In this document: in pieces, positions 17,679 to 26,855 of the stretch
Layout of the letters: each line of letters starts with the position of its first letter
How positions within the stretch are numbered: position 1 is the stretch's first letter
NCBI RefSeq assembly: GCF_014926405.1
Contig: NZ_JACXXJ020000003.1
Coordinates: 1,529,088-1,593,087, forward strand
Source of the DNA: Agrobacterium vitis
GTDB taxonomy: Bacteria > Pseudomonadota > Alphaproteobacteria > Rhizobiales > Rhizobiaceae
Length of the DNA: 64,000 bases
Direction of reading: 5' to 3'
Notes under the pieces: generated by a model
Told to the model about the DNA's origin: nothing
What the model saw: only the letters and a program-made list of their open reading frames with translations
The model's database searches: none
Translations under genes and position numbers: made by a program

Positions 17679-18818
17679 CTATTCGGACCGAGCCGATGTC
17701 CGGTCGCGCAGAAGGGCGAGCAATGCCGGATTGATGTAAAGGTTCTCTCGTCCCGCCTTCACTTCTTTGAGCAGGCCGTTGTCAGCGAGCGCTTTCAGGT
17801 AGACGGATGCCGCCTGACGCTTGGCAATGCCAGCATCTACGACGTCGCTGATCCGGCAATAAGGATTGACAAAGATCACTTCAGCCAGTTCACGCGTGTA
17901 GATTTTCGGGAGATCACGACGGATGCGTTCAGCTGTTTGGTCAAGCAAATCGCGAATGGCTCGAATCCGTGATGTTGACCAATCGGCTGTGTCACGGACA
18001 GCTTCTAGCATGTAGAGGATCCAGTCTTCCCAGGCCCCCTTGGTGGTGACTGCCAGAAGTCGCTCATAGTAGTCGCGCTTGTTGCCTATGATGTATCGAC
18101 TTAGGTAGAGCACAGGGATATCCAGCAGGCCTTTATCAACGAGGTAGAGAAGGTTTAGCACGCGCCCAGTACGGCCGTTGCCGTCTATGAAAGGATGTAT
18201 GGCCTCAAATTGGTAGTGCATCACGGCAAGTCGGATCAACGGATCTATATCTTCTGCTTCGTGAATGTATCGCTCCCAGTTGGCCAGCTTGTTTCGTAGC
18301 AGGTCCTGTCCTTCCGGCGGGGTGTAGATCACCGTACCTGTCGCCTCATTCATCAGTGCCGTGCCGGGTGTCGAGCGGATATCCAGATCAACGCCCTTGA
18401 TCCTGCGGCAGACAGCGACCGCAGTGGACGTCGATACCGGGCGCTCTTTGAGCGATTGAAATCCTTCATTGAGGGCTGTCCGATACCGCAGTGCCTCCTT
18501 CGTTGCAGGATCGGCCTGGTCTCCAGTTTCGTTGGCGAAGCGGAACAGTCGATCAGTCGTGGTGACGATATTCTCTATTTCCGAACTCGCCTGAGCCTCA
18601 AGCAACGGGATCGAGTTGATAAGGACGGACTGATTGGGGATGAGTTGTCCTGATATGCGGAGTTCGGCAAGTGACGCCCTCGCCGCAATGCAGGCTTTGA
18701 GGACTGCCTTCGTTTCGACGTCGTCTTTCGGGGGCAGCGCAGGGAGATCATTATAGGGGAACTCCGGGCGAAATATCATGTCGATCAATCCTGGTTTTAT
18801 CGACATGTGGCATCGCAC
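17679..18818 (-). CDS. Fic-domain protein (AMPylase-type) with C-terminal winged helix
   Basis: 379 residues from the ATG at 18818; starts at 18806 or 18779 are equally possible and none has a clear SD. The Fic motif HPFIDGNGRTGR begins at residue 208 and is intact. The N-terminal SSEIEN (78-83) matches the inhibitory S/T-xxx-E-G/N helix of class II Fic proteins, so activity is probably self-inhibited. The last 70 residues (VNPYCRISDVVDAGI, QAASVYLKALADNGLL) look like a winged-helix DNA-binding domain. Fic enzymes transfer AMP to protein hydroxyls. Palindromic repeats lie over the start and just after the gene, suggesting autoregulation. Confidence 0.92.
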   Translation of the reverse strand: MRCHMSIKPGLIDMIFRPEFPYNDLPALPPKDDVETKAVLKACIAARASLAELRISGQLIPNQSVLINSIPLLEAQASSEIENIVTTTDRLFRFANETGDQADPATKEALRYRTALNEGFQSLKERPVSTSTAVAVCRRIKGVDLDIRSTPGTALMNEATGTVIYTPPEGQDLLRNKLANWERYIHEAEDIDPLIRLAVMHYQFEAIHPFIDGNGRTGRVLNLLYLVDKGLLDIPVLYLSRYIIGNKRDYYERLLAVTTKGAWEDWILYMLEAVRDTADWSTSRIRAIRDLLDQTAERIRRDLPKIYTRELAEVIFVNPYCRISDVVDAGIAKRQAASVYLKALADNGLLKEVKAGRENLYINPALLALLRDRTSARSE

Positions 18819-18876
18819 ATGTCGTCAGCATCGACATATCAGAAAATCGTGTCGATCAAATTGGTTTTTAACGACA
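18778..18876. repeat. Palindromic repeats over the fic start/promoter
   Basis: Three related elements. (1) ATGTCGATCAA (18778-18788) and TTTATCGACAT (18796-18806) with a 7-nt spacer and one mismatched position. (2) CGACATGTG (18801-18809) and CACATGTCG (18816-18824) around GCATCG, perfect. (3) TGTCGATCAA (18850-18859) paired with a degenerate TTTTAACGACA (about 18866-18876). Two of them recur downstream of the gene. Confidence 0.65.
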
Positions 18877-19233
18877 TATTGTGGCGGGTACAAGGGGTGC
18901 CACAAATGTAGAAGATGCGGATAAACGGACTAAGCGTACCGCTGCGAAGTCAGGATCCGTGGTTGAGCCTTTGGTTCAGGCGGCTTGAATGCAAGCGATT
19001 ATACTCACAATAATCACTGAGACGTGACGCCTGGGGTTGCAATTACCACGATTTTCGGCGGCCCACATGCCCAATCAACCCCCCAAAAAATCGGAATAGA
19101 CGTAAGCCTACGGCGAAGGCAGCAGGCATGGGCGTTGTTATTCAACCGGAATCCGATCGATTCAACAACGCCATTTTGAGGGCGGTGCGTTGGTGTTGCC
19201 GCTACGGTATCAGCGACCCTGCTATGCAAACGA
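18877..19233. other. Gap between fic and nucleotidyltransferase genes
   Basis: No recognised gene. A plus-strand frame starting at a GTG at about 18881 gives 35 residues ending KRTAAKSGSVVEPLVQAA, which reads like the tail of a protein. It has no SD, so it may be a remnant. A minus-strand frame (19014-19229) has odd composition and is probably noise. Confidence 0.4.
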
Positions 19234-19254
19234 GGCCCGCCGGATCAGCGGGCC
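19234..19254. terminator. Rho-independent terminator
   Basis: GGCCCGC (19234-19240) and GCGGGCC (19248-19254) form a 7-bp GC stem with a 7-nt loop, followed by TTTT on the plus strand. On the minus strand it coincides with the end of the nucleotidyltransferase gene, so it may work in both directions. Confidence 0.65.
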
Positions 19255-20324
19255 TTTTCTATTTCATCGGTGGGTAGAATGCCGAAGGCTTGATGGACTG
19301 ACGGTTGATATTGCTTGGCGACCGCATCAACGCCAGCCATGATCGAGCTGCGCCATGACGGACCTTGATCCCACGCCTCGCGAAGAGCTTCAGCCAGGCT
19401 TGTCCCTTCGCCCGTTTCCTGCAATGCCTCGAACAGCATTCCAGCTTGCCGCAAATCCTTATCCTTCTTTGCTTTACCCCCGGCATCATTCTGGCGACGA
19501 CCGGCGACGATCAGCTTGTGGACGGCATACCGGCATGGATCGGGCACCACGACCGAAACTCCGGCACCATGCAGCAGGATCGTCCGAACGGGATCACGCA
19601 GCAGGAAATCCATGAACCGCAGGGGTTCGGCCGCGGCCCCACCAAGAGCGGGCATCTGAGCCGGTTGATCCGAATATTCTTCAGCTCCCCGATTTGTCGT
19701 CAGGAACTTGACCCGATAACCAGACGAATTGCGGAAAGCATTAGAGTTGGGGGAACCGGAAATTTTGGGTAGTGCTCGGAAGGACGGATCGACGCCCTGA
19801 AGGAGATCAAGGATTGGCGGAATCGAATCTTCGACCTCGCTTGAGATCGCATAATCTTGAGCGAGGTCCGCATCACCTGTGAGGATCGCTGCCATTGGCA
19901 ATCTGATACCGAGATGAGCGGCGTAGCACTGGAATGCGACCGTGCCGACAAGGACACCTCGAAGCCGGAAGAGCCCGGCCGCAGCAAGGGTTTCAACGAC
20001 CGCGCCAGTGAGGCGATCAGGAGCAACCAAACCAGCCTCACGAGTGAGAGCCGCCACCATCTTTCGGCGGTTTTGGTAATCGTCCTTTTCGCCTCGGAAG
20101 GTCTCGACCCGCGCTGTGATTTCCTCATCATCGACCGGCCCGACATATCGGCGTTTCTGACCGCCTTCTCCGTTCGGTTGATCAAAATACCAGTATGCGT
20201 GATTGTCGACCGTCACCTTGACGAAACGTCCTGTTGGCGGGAAGTCGGCCGACCATTGCGCATCGAAAGTCCGCTGCTGCAACTCCGCAACCATCGTCCT
20301 GAACATGAGATCGATTTGCTTCAT
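19245..20324 (-). CDS. GSU2403-type nucleotidyltransferase-fold protein
   Basis: 359 residues from the ATG at 20324 (MKQIDLMFRTMVAELQQRTF), with AGGACG upstream. The central region LFRLRGVLVGTVAFQCYAAH, then LGIRLP and ILTGDADLAQDY, matches the GSU2403 nucleotidyltransferase family: a G-T/S-x-A helix and the D-x-D pair (GDADLA) expected of a nucleotidyltransferase active site. Family members are scattered through rhizobial accessory DNA, and related AbiEii/MenA-like folds act in toxin-antitoxin or phage defence. Here no partner overlaps it; the nearest minus-strand gene is an XRE regulator 0.5 kb upstream. A 10-bp inverted repeat brackets its promoter. The longer frame to 20405 crosses that repeat and is rejected. 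Confidence 0.82.
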   Translation of the reverse strand: MKQIDLMFRTMVAELQQRTFDAQWSADFPPTGRFVKVTVDNHAYWYFDQPNGEGGQKRRYVGPVDDEEITARVETFRGEKDDYQNRRKMVAALTREAGLVAPDRLTGAVVETLAAAGLFRLRGVLVGTVAFQCYAAHLGIRLPMAAILTGDADLAQDYAISSEVEDSIPPILDLLQGVDPSFRALPKISGSPNSNAFRNSSGYRVKFLTTNRGAEEYSDQPAQMPALGGAAAEPLRFMDFLLRDPVRTILLHGAGVSVVVPDPCRYAVHKLIVAGRRQNDAGGKAKKDKDLRQAGMLFEALQETGEGTSLAEALREAWDQGPSWRSSIMAGVDAVAKQYQPSVHQAFGILPTDEIEKAR

Positions 20325-20336
20325 GTGAGGCGTCCT

Positions 20337-20396
20337 ATAACATTTCCTCAAATCTAGTATAGTTCGTTGATTTTGGCAAATCGGATGAAATGTTAT
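20337..20396. promoter_or_regulatory. Inverted repeat bracketing the nucleotidyltransferase promoter
   Basis: ATAACATTTC (20337-20346) and GAAATGTTAT (20387-20396) are perfect complements 40 bases apart. A second weaker pair (CAAATC and GATTTTGG) lies inside. They flank the AT-rich presumed promoter of the minus-strand gene starting at 20324. An operator role is inferred. Confidence 0.5.
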
Positions 20397-20850
20397 CGGT
20401 CTCAATTTTAAAACGAGGCACGGGGATGTTCTCTATTCAGGTCGGCTCATCTACCTTCCGCCATTTTTTGATATTTGGTGGTCAACCGTTTGCCGATGTC
20501 ATGGATTGGCTTGCTCCGGCCAGCATCGGCATCTGCAACGCCTCGCGCAATTGCAATATCGAGCGCCGCAAGCCGTTTTTTCCCGTTCCTCAATCATACG
20601 AATTCCCTTGCGCGGAAATTCACTGCATGATTTGTAACAACCCGCTTTTATGAGGTTGGACACATATGCTTAAAGGTGTTGTCCGAGATTTGCGCTGCAT
20701 GCCATGCCAATACCTCTCTATGGCTTTTTATCGCCTGGGTTGAGGGTAGTTAGCGACTATCGCTTATACGCGGCGGTAATTTGGCGAGGGAGCACCCAAT
20801 TTCTGCATTTTTTGGAGCGGCAGCGCGATGTCTTCGAGCATTCTCAACCC
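20397..20850. other. Gap without recognisable gene
   Basis: About 450 bases. An 87-codon plus-strand frame (20390-20653) has no SD and Cys-rich, repetitive composition, so I do not call it. No terminator, tRNA or repeat stands out. Confidence 0.4.
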
Positions 20851-21093
20851 TCACGATTTTGACTTCTTGAAATAAATTCCAACTCCCTCGTCATTGAAGA
20901 ATTCAATCCCCACTGTTTGAAAAGCCGAAATTATGCTCGTCAGATTGTTGCTTATGGGCATGTGCGCCCCACGTTCGAAGTCAGCAATTGTCTGACGAGA
21001 CACGTTAGCTGCCTTAGCAAGCTCCGCTTGACTCCAGCCCAGCATGGCCCGTGCACCACGGCATTGCTCAATTGTAATATTCTTGCTAGCCAA
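20851..21093 (-). CDS. XRE-family helix-turn-helix regulator
   Basis: 80 residues, almost all one HTH_3 domain: ITIEQCRGARAMLGWSQAEL, then AKAANVSRQTIADFERGAHM, then LTSIISAFQTVGIEFFNDEG. This is the compact XRE type that ends in the GIEFxxDEGxGVxF motif common in alphaproteobacteria. It binds DNA as a dimer; its target is unknown. A perfect 11-bp inverted repeat lies 55 bases upstream and may be its operator. Confidence 0.88.
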   Translation of the reverse strand: MASKNITIEQCRGARAMLGWSQAELAKAANVSRQTIADFERGAHMPISNNLTSIISAFQTVGIEFFNDEGVGIYFKKSKS

Positions 21094-21147
21094 GACAAAC
21101 TTTCTGATTGACTTCTATCATTATGTAGGGAACATTGCACTCATCGA

Positions 21148-21175
21148 CCGAGTAAGTGCGGCAACACTTACTCGG
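21148..21175. promoter_or_regulatory. Perfect hairpin/palindrome upstream of the XRE gene
   Basis: CCGAGTAAGTG (21148-21158) and CACTTACTCGG (21165-21175) with a 6-nt loop. No T-run follows on either strand, so an operator for the neighbouring XRE protein is more likely than a terminator. Confidence 0.5.
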
Positions 21176-21623
21176 CCTAACCACGCCCTAGCTGTATGGA
21201 GCTCGGATCATGGCTGATTCCGATAATAGCAGAACTTTGCCTTCGGTCACGCGGCAGCATTTTCAATCCTTGCATGGAACAACGTTTCCCACAGAACGCG
21301 TCGCCAAGGTGGCGATCATTGCGTCGTCAAATGATGAATGCCGGTTAATCCCCACGGTGTTTAAACAGTCTGTAGCGGTGCGACAGATTTGGCACCGGCC
21401 TGGAGGGCAGCAGACTTCTCAGGATCCCGCAGCAGTGGGCTGATTTCCCCACACACGATACAGCCGAGGTCAGTGCAGTGCGCAATCGCGCGGGACATTG
21501 CCTTTGACCATTCCTTGTATCGCGCCTCGAGTTTTGCTGGACATTGTCCAGAGCATTGAAACGTCGCCGGTAGTTTTCCAGCGCGATGCTGTCGGCTGCG
21601 TCAAAACCAAAAAAGGGAACATA
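21176..21623. other. Gap upstream of the peptide ABC operon
   Basis: About 450 bases. A 77-codon frame at 21210-21443 has no family resemblance and only a weak SD; I leave it uncalled. The stretch should hold the promoter of the ABC operon. Confidence 0.4.
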
Positions 21624-23222
21624 ATGATGAAATTGCAAAATCCGCTTCGCCGGGTTGTTCTAAAAGCTTCGTTGATCTCAGTTGCATCTTCGTGCTTGCC
21701 ATGGCGACCCGCATGGGCACAGCAGCCTCTTCGGATCGCAACGTCCTATAAGCTGATGACGCTCGATCCGCATTACGCAAACCTCAACGAAAATACTGCA
21801 TTGCTTTCCCATATCTATGACCGGCTGGTCTATCAGGACGAGCGTTTGGATTTGAAGCCAGGTCTTGCGGTCTCCTGGCGTGCCCCGACTGAGACGCAAT
21901 GGGAATTCACGCTAAGGCCGAATGTCCGTTTTCATGATCACTCGCCCTTCACCGCAGATGATGTCGTCTATACGATTGAGCGGATAAGGGATTTTGTAAA
22001 ATCACCCAGTGGAGGTTTTCGTTCCTATGTGAGCTGGATCAAGGCAGTTTCAGCATCTGACCCTCTCACTGTCGTCATTGATACGAATGGCAATATTCCC
22101 AATTTACCACTGTTGTTGTCTTCGATTTTTATAATGCATCGGGCGGGGCAGGGGTTCCAGACAACGGATGAACTCAACACAGCGCGCGCTTCAGTCGGGA
22201 CGGGGCCTTACAGGTTTCAGAACTGGAGTTCCGGCGAGGCATTGCACCTTGCCAGAAATGACGATTACTGGGGTGACAAGCCAGTTTGGGCGGCTGTTTC
22301 CTTCCGGATCATTGAAAGCCCTGCCGCACGTGTTGCCGCTCTCTCGACGGGTGAGGTTGATGTGGCGGATGCGATCCCTGCGCGTGATGTCGCCTCCCTG
22401 AAACAGCGTGGTGCCAAAATTGCCAACATTGGTGCCGCCCGCGTCAATTTTTTGCAATTTGACGTGGCCCGCGAGACCTTACCCGGCGTCACGAGCAAAT
22501 CAGGCGGGACAATCGCCAATCCTTTTCAAAATCCGTTGATACGGCGTGCTCTAGCATTGGCAACAGATCGCGGCATTCTGGTTGAGAAGATTCTCGCAGG
22601 CTACGGCACACCCGCATCGCAGATTTTCCCCAATGGTCTGCCCGGCACGTCGGCACATCTGCAACCAGAAGCGCCAAATTATGTTGAAGCCAAAGCGCTG
22701 CTCGCCAAGGCGGGCTTTCCAGATGGCTTTAATCTCGTTCTTGCAGGACCCGCTGGTCGCTATCCGGGAGATAGCGAGAGTCTGCAGGCAATTGCTCAAA
22801 GCTGGGCACGTATCGGCGTGTCGGCTCAGCCAGCGGTGTCGCCGTTCTCGGTCTTCAACACCAAGCGATCTGCAGGTGAATATGCCGTCTGGTATGGCGG
22901 AGCCTCTGGCGAGGCGGTCGACATCATTCTCGATGCGCTGCTTGCATCACCCGATCCTGAGCGGGGTACCGGAGCGTTGAACTTTGGACATTATCGGAAC
23001 AAGACTTTTGATGAGATGCTTTTGAAGGCAGAGGGTCTACAGGAAGGCCCTGAGCGCAACAAAGCTCTGGCGGAGGCGACCGACTTTGTCATGGCTGACC
23101 AGCCGATCATTCCCCTCTATCACTTCCATCACATCATCGGTTACGGTCCGCGCGTCGCGTCTTATGTGGCCCATCCTCGCGGCTGGACCACCGCAATGCA
23201 AACACTTGCGGCGACGGAGTAG
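21624..23222 (+). CDS. ABC transporter substrate-binding protein, family 5 (peptide type)
   Basis: 532 residues. The signal peptide MMKLQNPLRRVVLKASLISV continues to a cleavage site near PAWA-QQ. The mature part has the SBP_bac_5 signature: SYKLMTLDPHYANLNENTAL, LAVSWRAPTETQWEFTLRPN and VRFHDHSPFTADDVVYTIER. It delivers a peptide or similar ligand to the permeases encoded directly downstream. The start at 21624 has AAAGGGA upstream; the frame extends to 21498 but that part is not signal-like. First gene of an ABC operon that leads to a CapA-family gene and a peptidase gene. Confidence 0.94.
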   Translation: MMKLQNPLRRVVLKASLISVASSCLPWRPAWAQQPLRIATSYKLMTLDPHYANLNENTALLSHIYDRLVYQDERLDLKPGLAVSWRAPTETQWEFTLRPNVRFHDHSPFTADDVVYTIERIRDFVKSPSGGFRSYVSWIKAVSASDPLTVVIDTNGNIPNLPLLLSSIFIMHRAGQGFQTTDELNTARASVGTGPYRFQNWSSGEALHLARNDDYWGDKPVWAAVSFRIIESPAARVAALSTGEVDVADAIPARDVASLKQRGAKIANIGAARVNFLQFDVARETLPGVTSKSGGTIANPFQNPLIRRALALATDRGILVEKILAGYGTPASQIFPNGLPGTSAHLQPEAPNYVEAKALLAKAGFPDGFNLVLAGPAGRYPGDSESLQAIAQSWARIGVSAQPAVSPFSVFNTKRSAGEYAVWYGGASGEAVDIILDALLASPDPERGTGALNFGHYRNKTFDEMLLKAEGLQEGPERNKALAEATDFVMADQPIIPLYHFHHIIGYGPRVASYVAHPRGWTTAMQTLAATE

Positions 23223-23227
23223 GGACC

Positions 23228-24205
23228 ATGGCTTTGCTTTCCGTTGCATCCGCCAGGCTCTCTCAAGCCTGCCTTCTTCTGTTTGTCATGTCGTTGATTG
23301 GTTTCATTGGCGTTCATAGCATTGGCAATCCGGTCTTCAACATTGTCAACATCGAAACCGCCACGCCAGAGGATATCCGGCGTGCGACAATCGCACTGGG
23401 ATTGGATCAACCTATCTGGCACCAGTATCTTGTCTTTATGAGCAACGTTCTGCGCGGAAATTACGGAACGTCGTATATTTATCATCTTCCCGCTTTTGAT
23501 CTGGTCATGAGCAAGTTGCCGGCGACGCTGGAGCTGGCGTGCATGGCAATGTTTATCGCAGCCCCCGTCGGGATTGGCCTCGGACTGCTGGCTGGACGGC
23601 AAAAAGGCACAACTTTTGATCGGACAGTTTTGAAAGCCTGCATCTTTGCTCTCAGCCTCCCATCCTTCTGGCTGAGCATGATGTTGATCTTGGGCGGAGC
23701 CATCCTGACAGGTTGGTTTCCTGCCGGAGGACGCGGTGCGACGGTGAGTGCTTTGGGGAGTGATTGGAGTGTCCTGAGTTTTGACGGCCTTCGACATATG
23801 GTTCTGCCCGTACTTGCACTTGCAATCCCGAACATTGCCTTGATCGCGCGGCTTTCCCGATCCGGCACCATCGAAGTCGAGAACCAGGATTTTACGCGAT
23901 TTTGCCGCGCCAAAGGGCTCTCGCCACAACGGGTCCTGATGCGGCACACGCTTCCAAACATCAGTGTTCCGATCGTCACGATCATTGGCCTGCAATTTGG
24001 TGGCATGCTGGCTTTTGCCGTGGTGGTTGAAACGATTTTCGCATGGCCGGGAGTTGGCAAGTTGTTGATCGACTCTATCCAGCTTCTCGACCGGCCTGTG
24101 GTTATGGCGACCCTGTCCTTCATCTCCGTGGCGTTCGTCGGACTGAATGCCATGGTCGATCTCTACCAAGCCGTGCTCGATCCGCGCGTGCGCCTCGCCT
24201 CTTAA
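23228..24205 (+). CDS. ABC transporter permease (DppB/OppB type)
   Basis: 325 residues, six hydrophobic segments. The N-terminal half shows the DppB pattern GLDQPIWHQYLVFMSNVLRG and NYGTSYIYHLPAFDLVMSKL. The EAA coupling loop is DFTRFCRAKGLSPQRVLMRH. The C-terminal end AWPGVGKLLIDSIQLLDRPV is typical of the family. Inner-membrane subunit of the importer, 5 nt after the binding-protein gene. N-terminus is slightly short compared with DppB (usually about 335). Confidence 0.94.
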   Translation: MALLSVASARLSQACLLLFVMSLIGFIGVHSIGNPVFNIVNIETATPEDIRRATIALGLDQPIWHQYLVFMSNVLRGNYGTSYIYHLPAFDLVMSKLPATLELACMAMFIAAPVGIGLGLLAGRQKGTTFDRTVLKACIFALSLPSFWLSMMLILGGAILTGWFPAGGRGATVSALGSDWSVLSFDGLRHMVLPVLALAIPNIALIARLSRSGTIEVENQDFTRFCRAKGLSPQRVLMRHTLPNISVPIVTIIGLQFGGMLAFAVVVETIFAWPGVGKLLIDSIQLLDRPVVMATLSFISVAFVGLNAMVDLYQAVLDPRVRLAS

Positions 24206-24217
24206 AGGAAATCCGCC

Positions 24218-25105
24218 ATGAAAACTGATATTCTCAGGGCACTCAAAAGGCCAATTAGCGGGCTTCCGTGGCGGCAGGTGATGACTGCATCCAAAATCCT
24301 GCTTGCAATTTATGTGCTGCTTGCGCTTGCCGCACCGCTGATCGCTCCGCAAAACCCCTATGATCCATTGCAGATTTTTGGATGGGAGGCTTCTTCTTCT
24401 CCCGGCACGCGGGGGAGTGGCGGTTATCTCTACATGCTTGGAACGGACGGGCTCGGGCGTGATATCGCCAGCACGATCCTATATGGCTTGCGCATCAGCT
24501 TGGTGGTGTCCGTCACAAGCGCTGCCATTGCTGCTGTGATCGGGCTGACGGCCGGTGTCAGTGCTGCCTATTTTGGCCGTTGGGTGGACGTGACCATCAT
24601 GCGTCTCGTCGATCTTCAACTCAGCCTTCCTACAATCCTTGTTGCTCTCATCGCCATCGTCACGCTCGGACCTGGTGTGGACCGCATCATTCTGGCGTTG
24701 GTCATTGTGCAATGGGCGACGTATGCAAGGTTGGCGCGCGGCGTCGCACTCAGTGAGACACGCAAGCCTTATATGGATGCAGCCAGATTGATGCGCCTGC
24801 CAACGTTCCGGATTATCTTCCGCCATCTTCTGCCCAACAGCATAGCGCCTGCGGTGACATTGTTCCCCATTGAAGTAGGGCATGCCATCGCACTGGAAGC
24901 AACCTTATCCTTTTTGGGTTTGGGTGTTCCAATCGACAAACCCTCTCTCGGGTCCGCCGTCGCCAATGGCTTTCAATACCTCTTGACCGGCCAATACTGG
25001 ATCAGCGTGTTTCCAGGTCTTGCCCTCTTTGGTCTGATCGCCAGCATTAATTTTGTCGGTGAAGATATTCGTCACCGTCTCGATCCAAGGAGCCTTTCCG
25101 TATGA
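24218..25105 (+). CDS. ABC transporter permease (DppC/OppC type)
   Basis: 295 residues. LGTDGLGRDIASTILYGLRI is the classic DppC motif, followed by ISLVVSVTSAAIAAVIGLTA, and the EAA loop is PYMDAARLMRLPTFRIIFRH. The C-terminus is VGEDIRHRLDPR, the usual GDxLRDxLDPR ending. It pairs with the upstream DppB-like permease. It overlaps the ATPase gene by 4 nt, so the two are coupled. Confidence 0.95.
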   Translation: MKTDILRALKRPISGLPWRQVMTASKILLAIYVLLALAAPLIAPQNPYDPLQIFGWEASSSPGTRGSGGYLYMLGTDGLGRDIASTILYGLRISLVVSVTSAAIAAVIGLTAGVSAAYFGRWVDVTIMRLVDLQLSLPTILVALIAIVTLGPGVDRIILALVIVQWATYARLARGVALSETRKPYMDAARLMRLPTFRIIFRHLLPNSIAPAVTLFPIEVGHAIALEATLSFLGLGVPIDKPSLGSAVANGFQYLLTGQYWISVFPGLALFGLIASINFVGEDIRHRLDPRSLSV

Positions 25106-26766
25106 TACGTGATCTGGAAAAGCCACCTCTTCTTAAGGTGGAGAACCTGACTCTGTGCCGAGACTCTCATGCCAACTCCGCGACGATTCTCAGTGGTGTG
25201 AGTTTCGAGCTTGGTCGCGGTGAAATCCTCGGTATCATTGGGGAGTCAGGTGCCGGTAAGTCGACATTGGGATATGCTGTCCTTGGACTGCTGCCACCAG
25301 AATTGCGGCAGGTCTCAGGCAAAATCGAATTGGATGGCATATCGCTCTCATCAGTTGATGGGCAATGGAAGACCATTCGAGGACGGCGGATATCTGCGGT
25401 TTTCCAAGATCACACTGCATCACTCGACCCCCTTATGTCCGTTGGTACGCAGATCGAAGAAACGGTCATGGCCAACGACAGTTCAGCGACGAGATGGCAG
25501 GCGCGTGCCCGTGCTATCGAGCTTCTGGACCGCGTCGGGATTACAGATCCACGGCAGCGTTTTGGAAATTATCCGCATCAATTTTCGGGTGGGCAAAGAC
25601 AACGTGTGGTTGTCGCCATCGCCCTTGCCGGATCGCCAGATATCATCGTGGCCGATGAACCAACCTCTGCTTTGGATGCGAGTGTCCAAAAGCAAATCCT
25701 CAAACTCCTTCGAACTCTTGTCGATGAGACGGGCGTGTCCATCCTCCTCGTTACCCATGATATGGGGGTCGTTTCCGAAATAACCGACAGGGTTCTGGTC
25801 ATGAGAGCAGGGCAGGTGGTGGAACAGGGTCTGACGGCAGTCATTCTCGATGCGCCCCGAAAAGACTATACGCGCAGCCTGCTTGCTGCGGTTCCGCGGC
25901 TGCGGGTTTCCGCGCCTTCGCCAAATGTCGATGGGAATGGAGCAATATCCAGCGCTGAAGGGCATGGGGGCGACACGTCTCTCACGGTGCAGGGTGTCTC
26001 CAAATCATTCTCGCGGCACGGTTTCTCTCTTCGCCTTGGTCAACAGACGGCAAGGTTTGCCTTAAGCGACGTCAGCATACAACTTCCGTATGGCGTTATC
26101 ACCGGCATTGTCGGCGAAAGCGGGAGCGGCAAGACCACTCTGGGCCGGATTGTCGCCGGGCTAGACATCGCGACAACAGGAACGGTGACAATCGGAAACA
26201 ACAATTTCGACGTCTCAAAAAGTGGCTATCGAACCGGGCTCCTCGGGCGTGTGCAGATGGTCTTTCAGGACCCTGCCATGTCGCTAAACCCGAGAATGAC
26301 CATCAATGAGATATTGCATGAGAGTCTTGGTTTTGGTGCGCAAATGCGTGCTGATCAGACTTCTGCCAATGTCCAAGGAATGATGGATCGGCTTGGTCTC
26401 GCGAGGAGCCTTCTCAGCCGCTATCCGCATCAACTGTCGGGCGGTCAGAAGCAGCGTATTTGTATCGCCCGGGCACTTTTGGCGCGACCGCAAGTCATCG
26501 TTGCCGATGAGCCGACGTCGGCGCTCGACGTATCCGTACAGGCGGAAATCATCAAGCTTCTTAAAGAGAGCATCACCGAGCATGAAATTACGATGCTCTT
26601 CATTTCTCATGACCTTGCGGTGGTGCAGCAGCTTTGCCGTGACGTCTACATCTTGAAAAACGGTCGAGTTGAAGATTACGGCGCTTGTGATTTTGTCTTC
26701 TCGAACTCGAGCAATCTTTACACACGCACTCTTATTGATGCCCGGCCGCGCCTGTTCGCGCACTGA
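25102..26766 (+). CDS. Fused double ABC ATPase (DppD-DppF/YejF type)
   Basis: 554 residues containing two complete nucleotide-binding domains. Domain 1: Walker A GESGAGKSTLGYAV near residue 52, signature FSGGQRQRVVVAIAL, Walker [15 protein letters not shown]. Domain 2: Walker A GESGSGKTTLGRIV near 338, signature LSGGQKQRICIARAL, Walker [15 protein letters not shown]. All catalytic residues are present. It powers the peptide importer. Fused ATPases of this kind belong to the YejF/GsiA group rather than to separate DppD and DppF subunits. Confidence 0.96.
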   Translation: MIRDLEKPPLLKVENLTLCRDSHANSATILSGVSFELGRGEILGIIGESGAGKSTLGYAVLGLLPPELRQVSGKIELDGISLSSVDGQWKTIRGRRISAVFQDHTASLDPLMSVGTQIEETVMANDSSATRWQARARAIELLDRVGITDPRQRFGNYPHQFSGGQRQRVVVAIALAGSPDIIVADEPTSALDASVQKQILKLLRTLVDETGVSILLVTHDMGVVSEITDRVLVMRAGQVVEQGLTAVILDAPRKDYTRSLLAAVPRLRVSAPSPNVDGNGAISSAEGHGGDTSLTVQGVSKSFSRHGFSLRLGQQTARFALSDVSIQLPYGVITGIVGESGSGKTTLGRIVAGLDIATTGTVTIGNNNFDVSKSGYRTGLLGRVQMVFQDPAMSLNPRMTINEILHESLGFGAQMRADQTSANVQGMMDRLGLARSLLSRYPHQLSGGQKQRICIARALLARPQVIVADEPTSALDVSVQAEIIKLLKESITEHEITMLFISHDLAVVQQLCRDVYILKNGRVEDYGACDFVFSNSSNLYTRTLIDARPRLFAH

Positions 26767-26855
26767 GGGGCGTTTGACCACTCCAGGTCCGCCAGCCTGC
26801 CTACCATAACCACGTTCCAGAGATCAGCGGCGACTGCTGCTTCGATAGGTGACAT

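Noticed and set aside
20390..20653. 87-codon plus-strand frame
   Set aside because: Starts inside the inverted repeat, no SD, unusual composition.
21210..21443. 77-codon plus-strand frame
   Set aside because: No recognised motif, weak SD and overlapping frames on both strands.
23162..24352. 396-codon minus-strand frame
   Set aside because: Antisense of the DppB-type permease gene, which has clear family motifs; the product is a low-complexity basic peptide.
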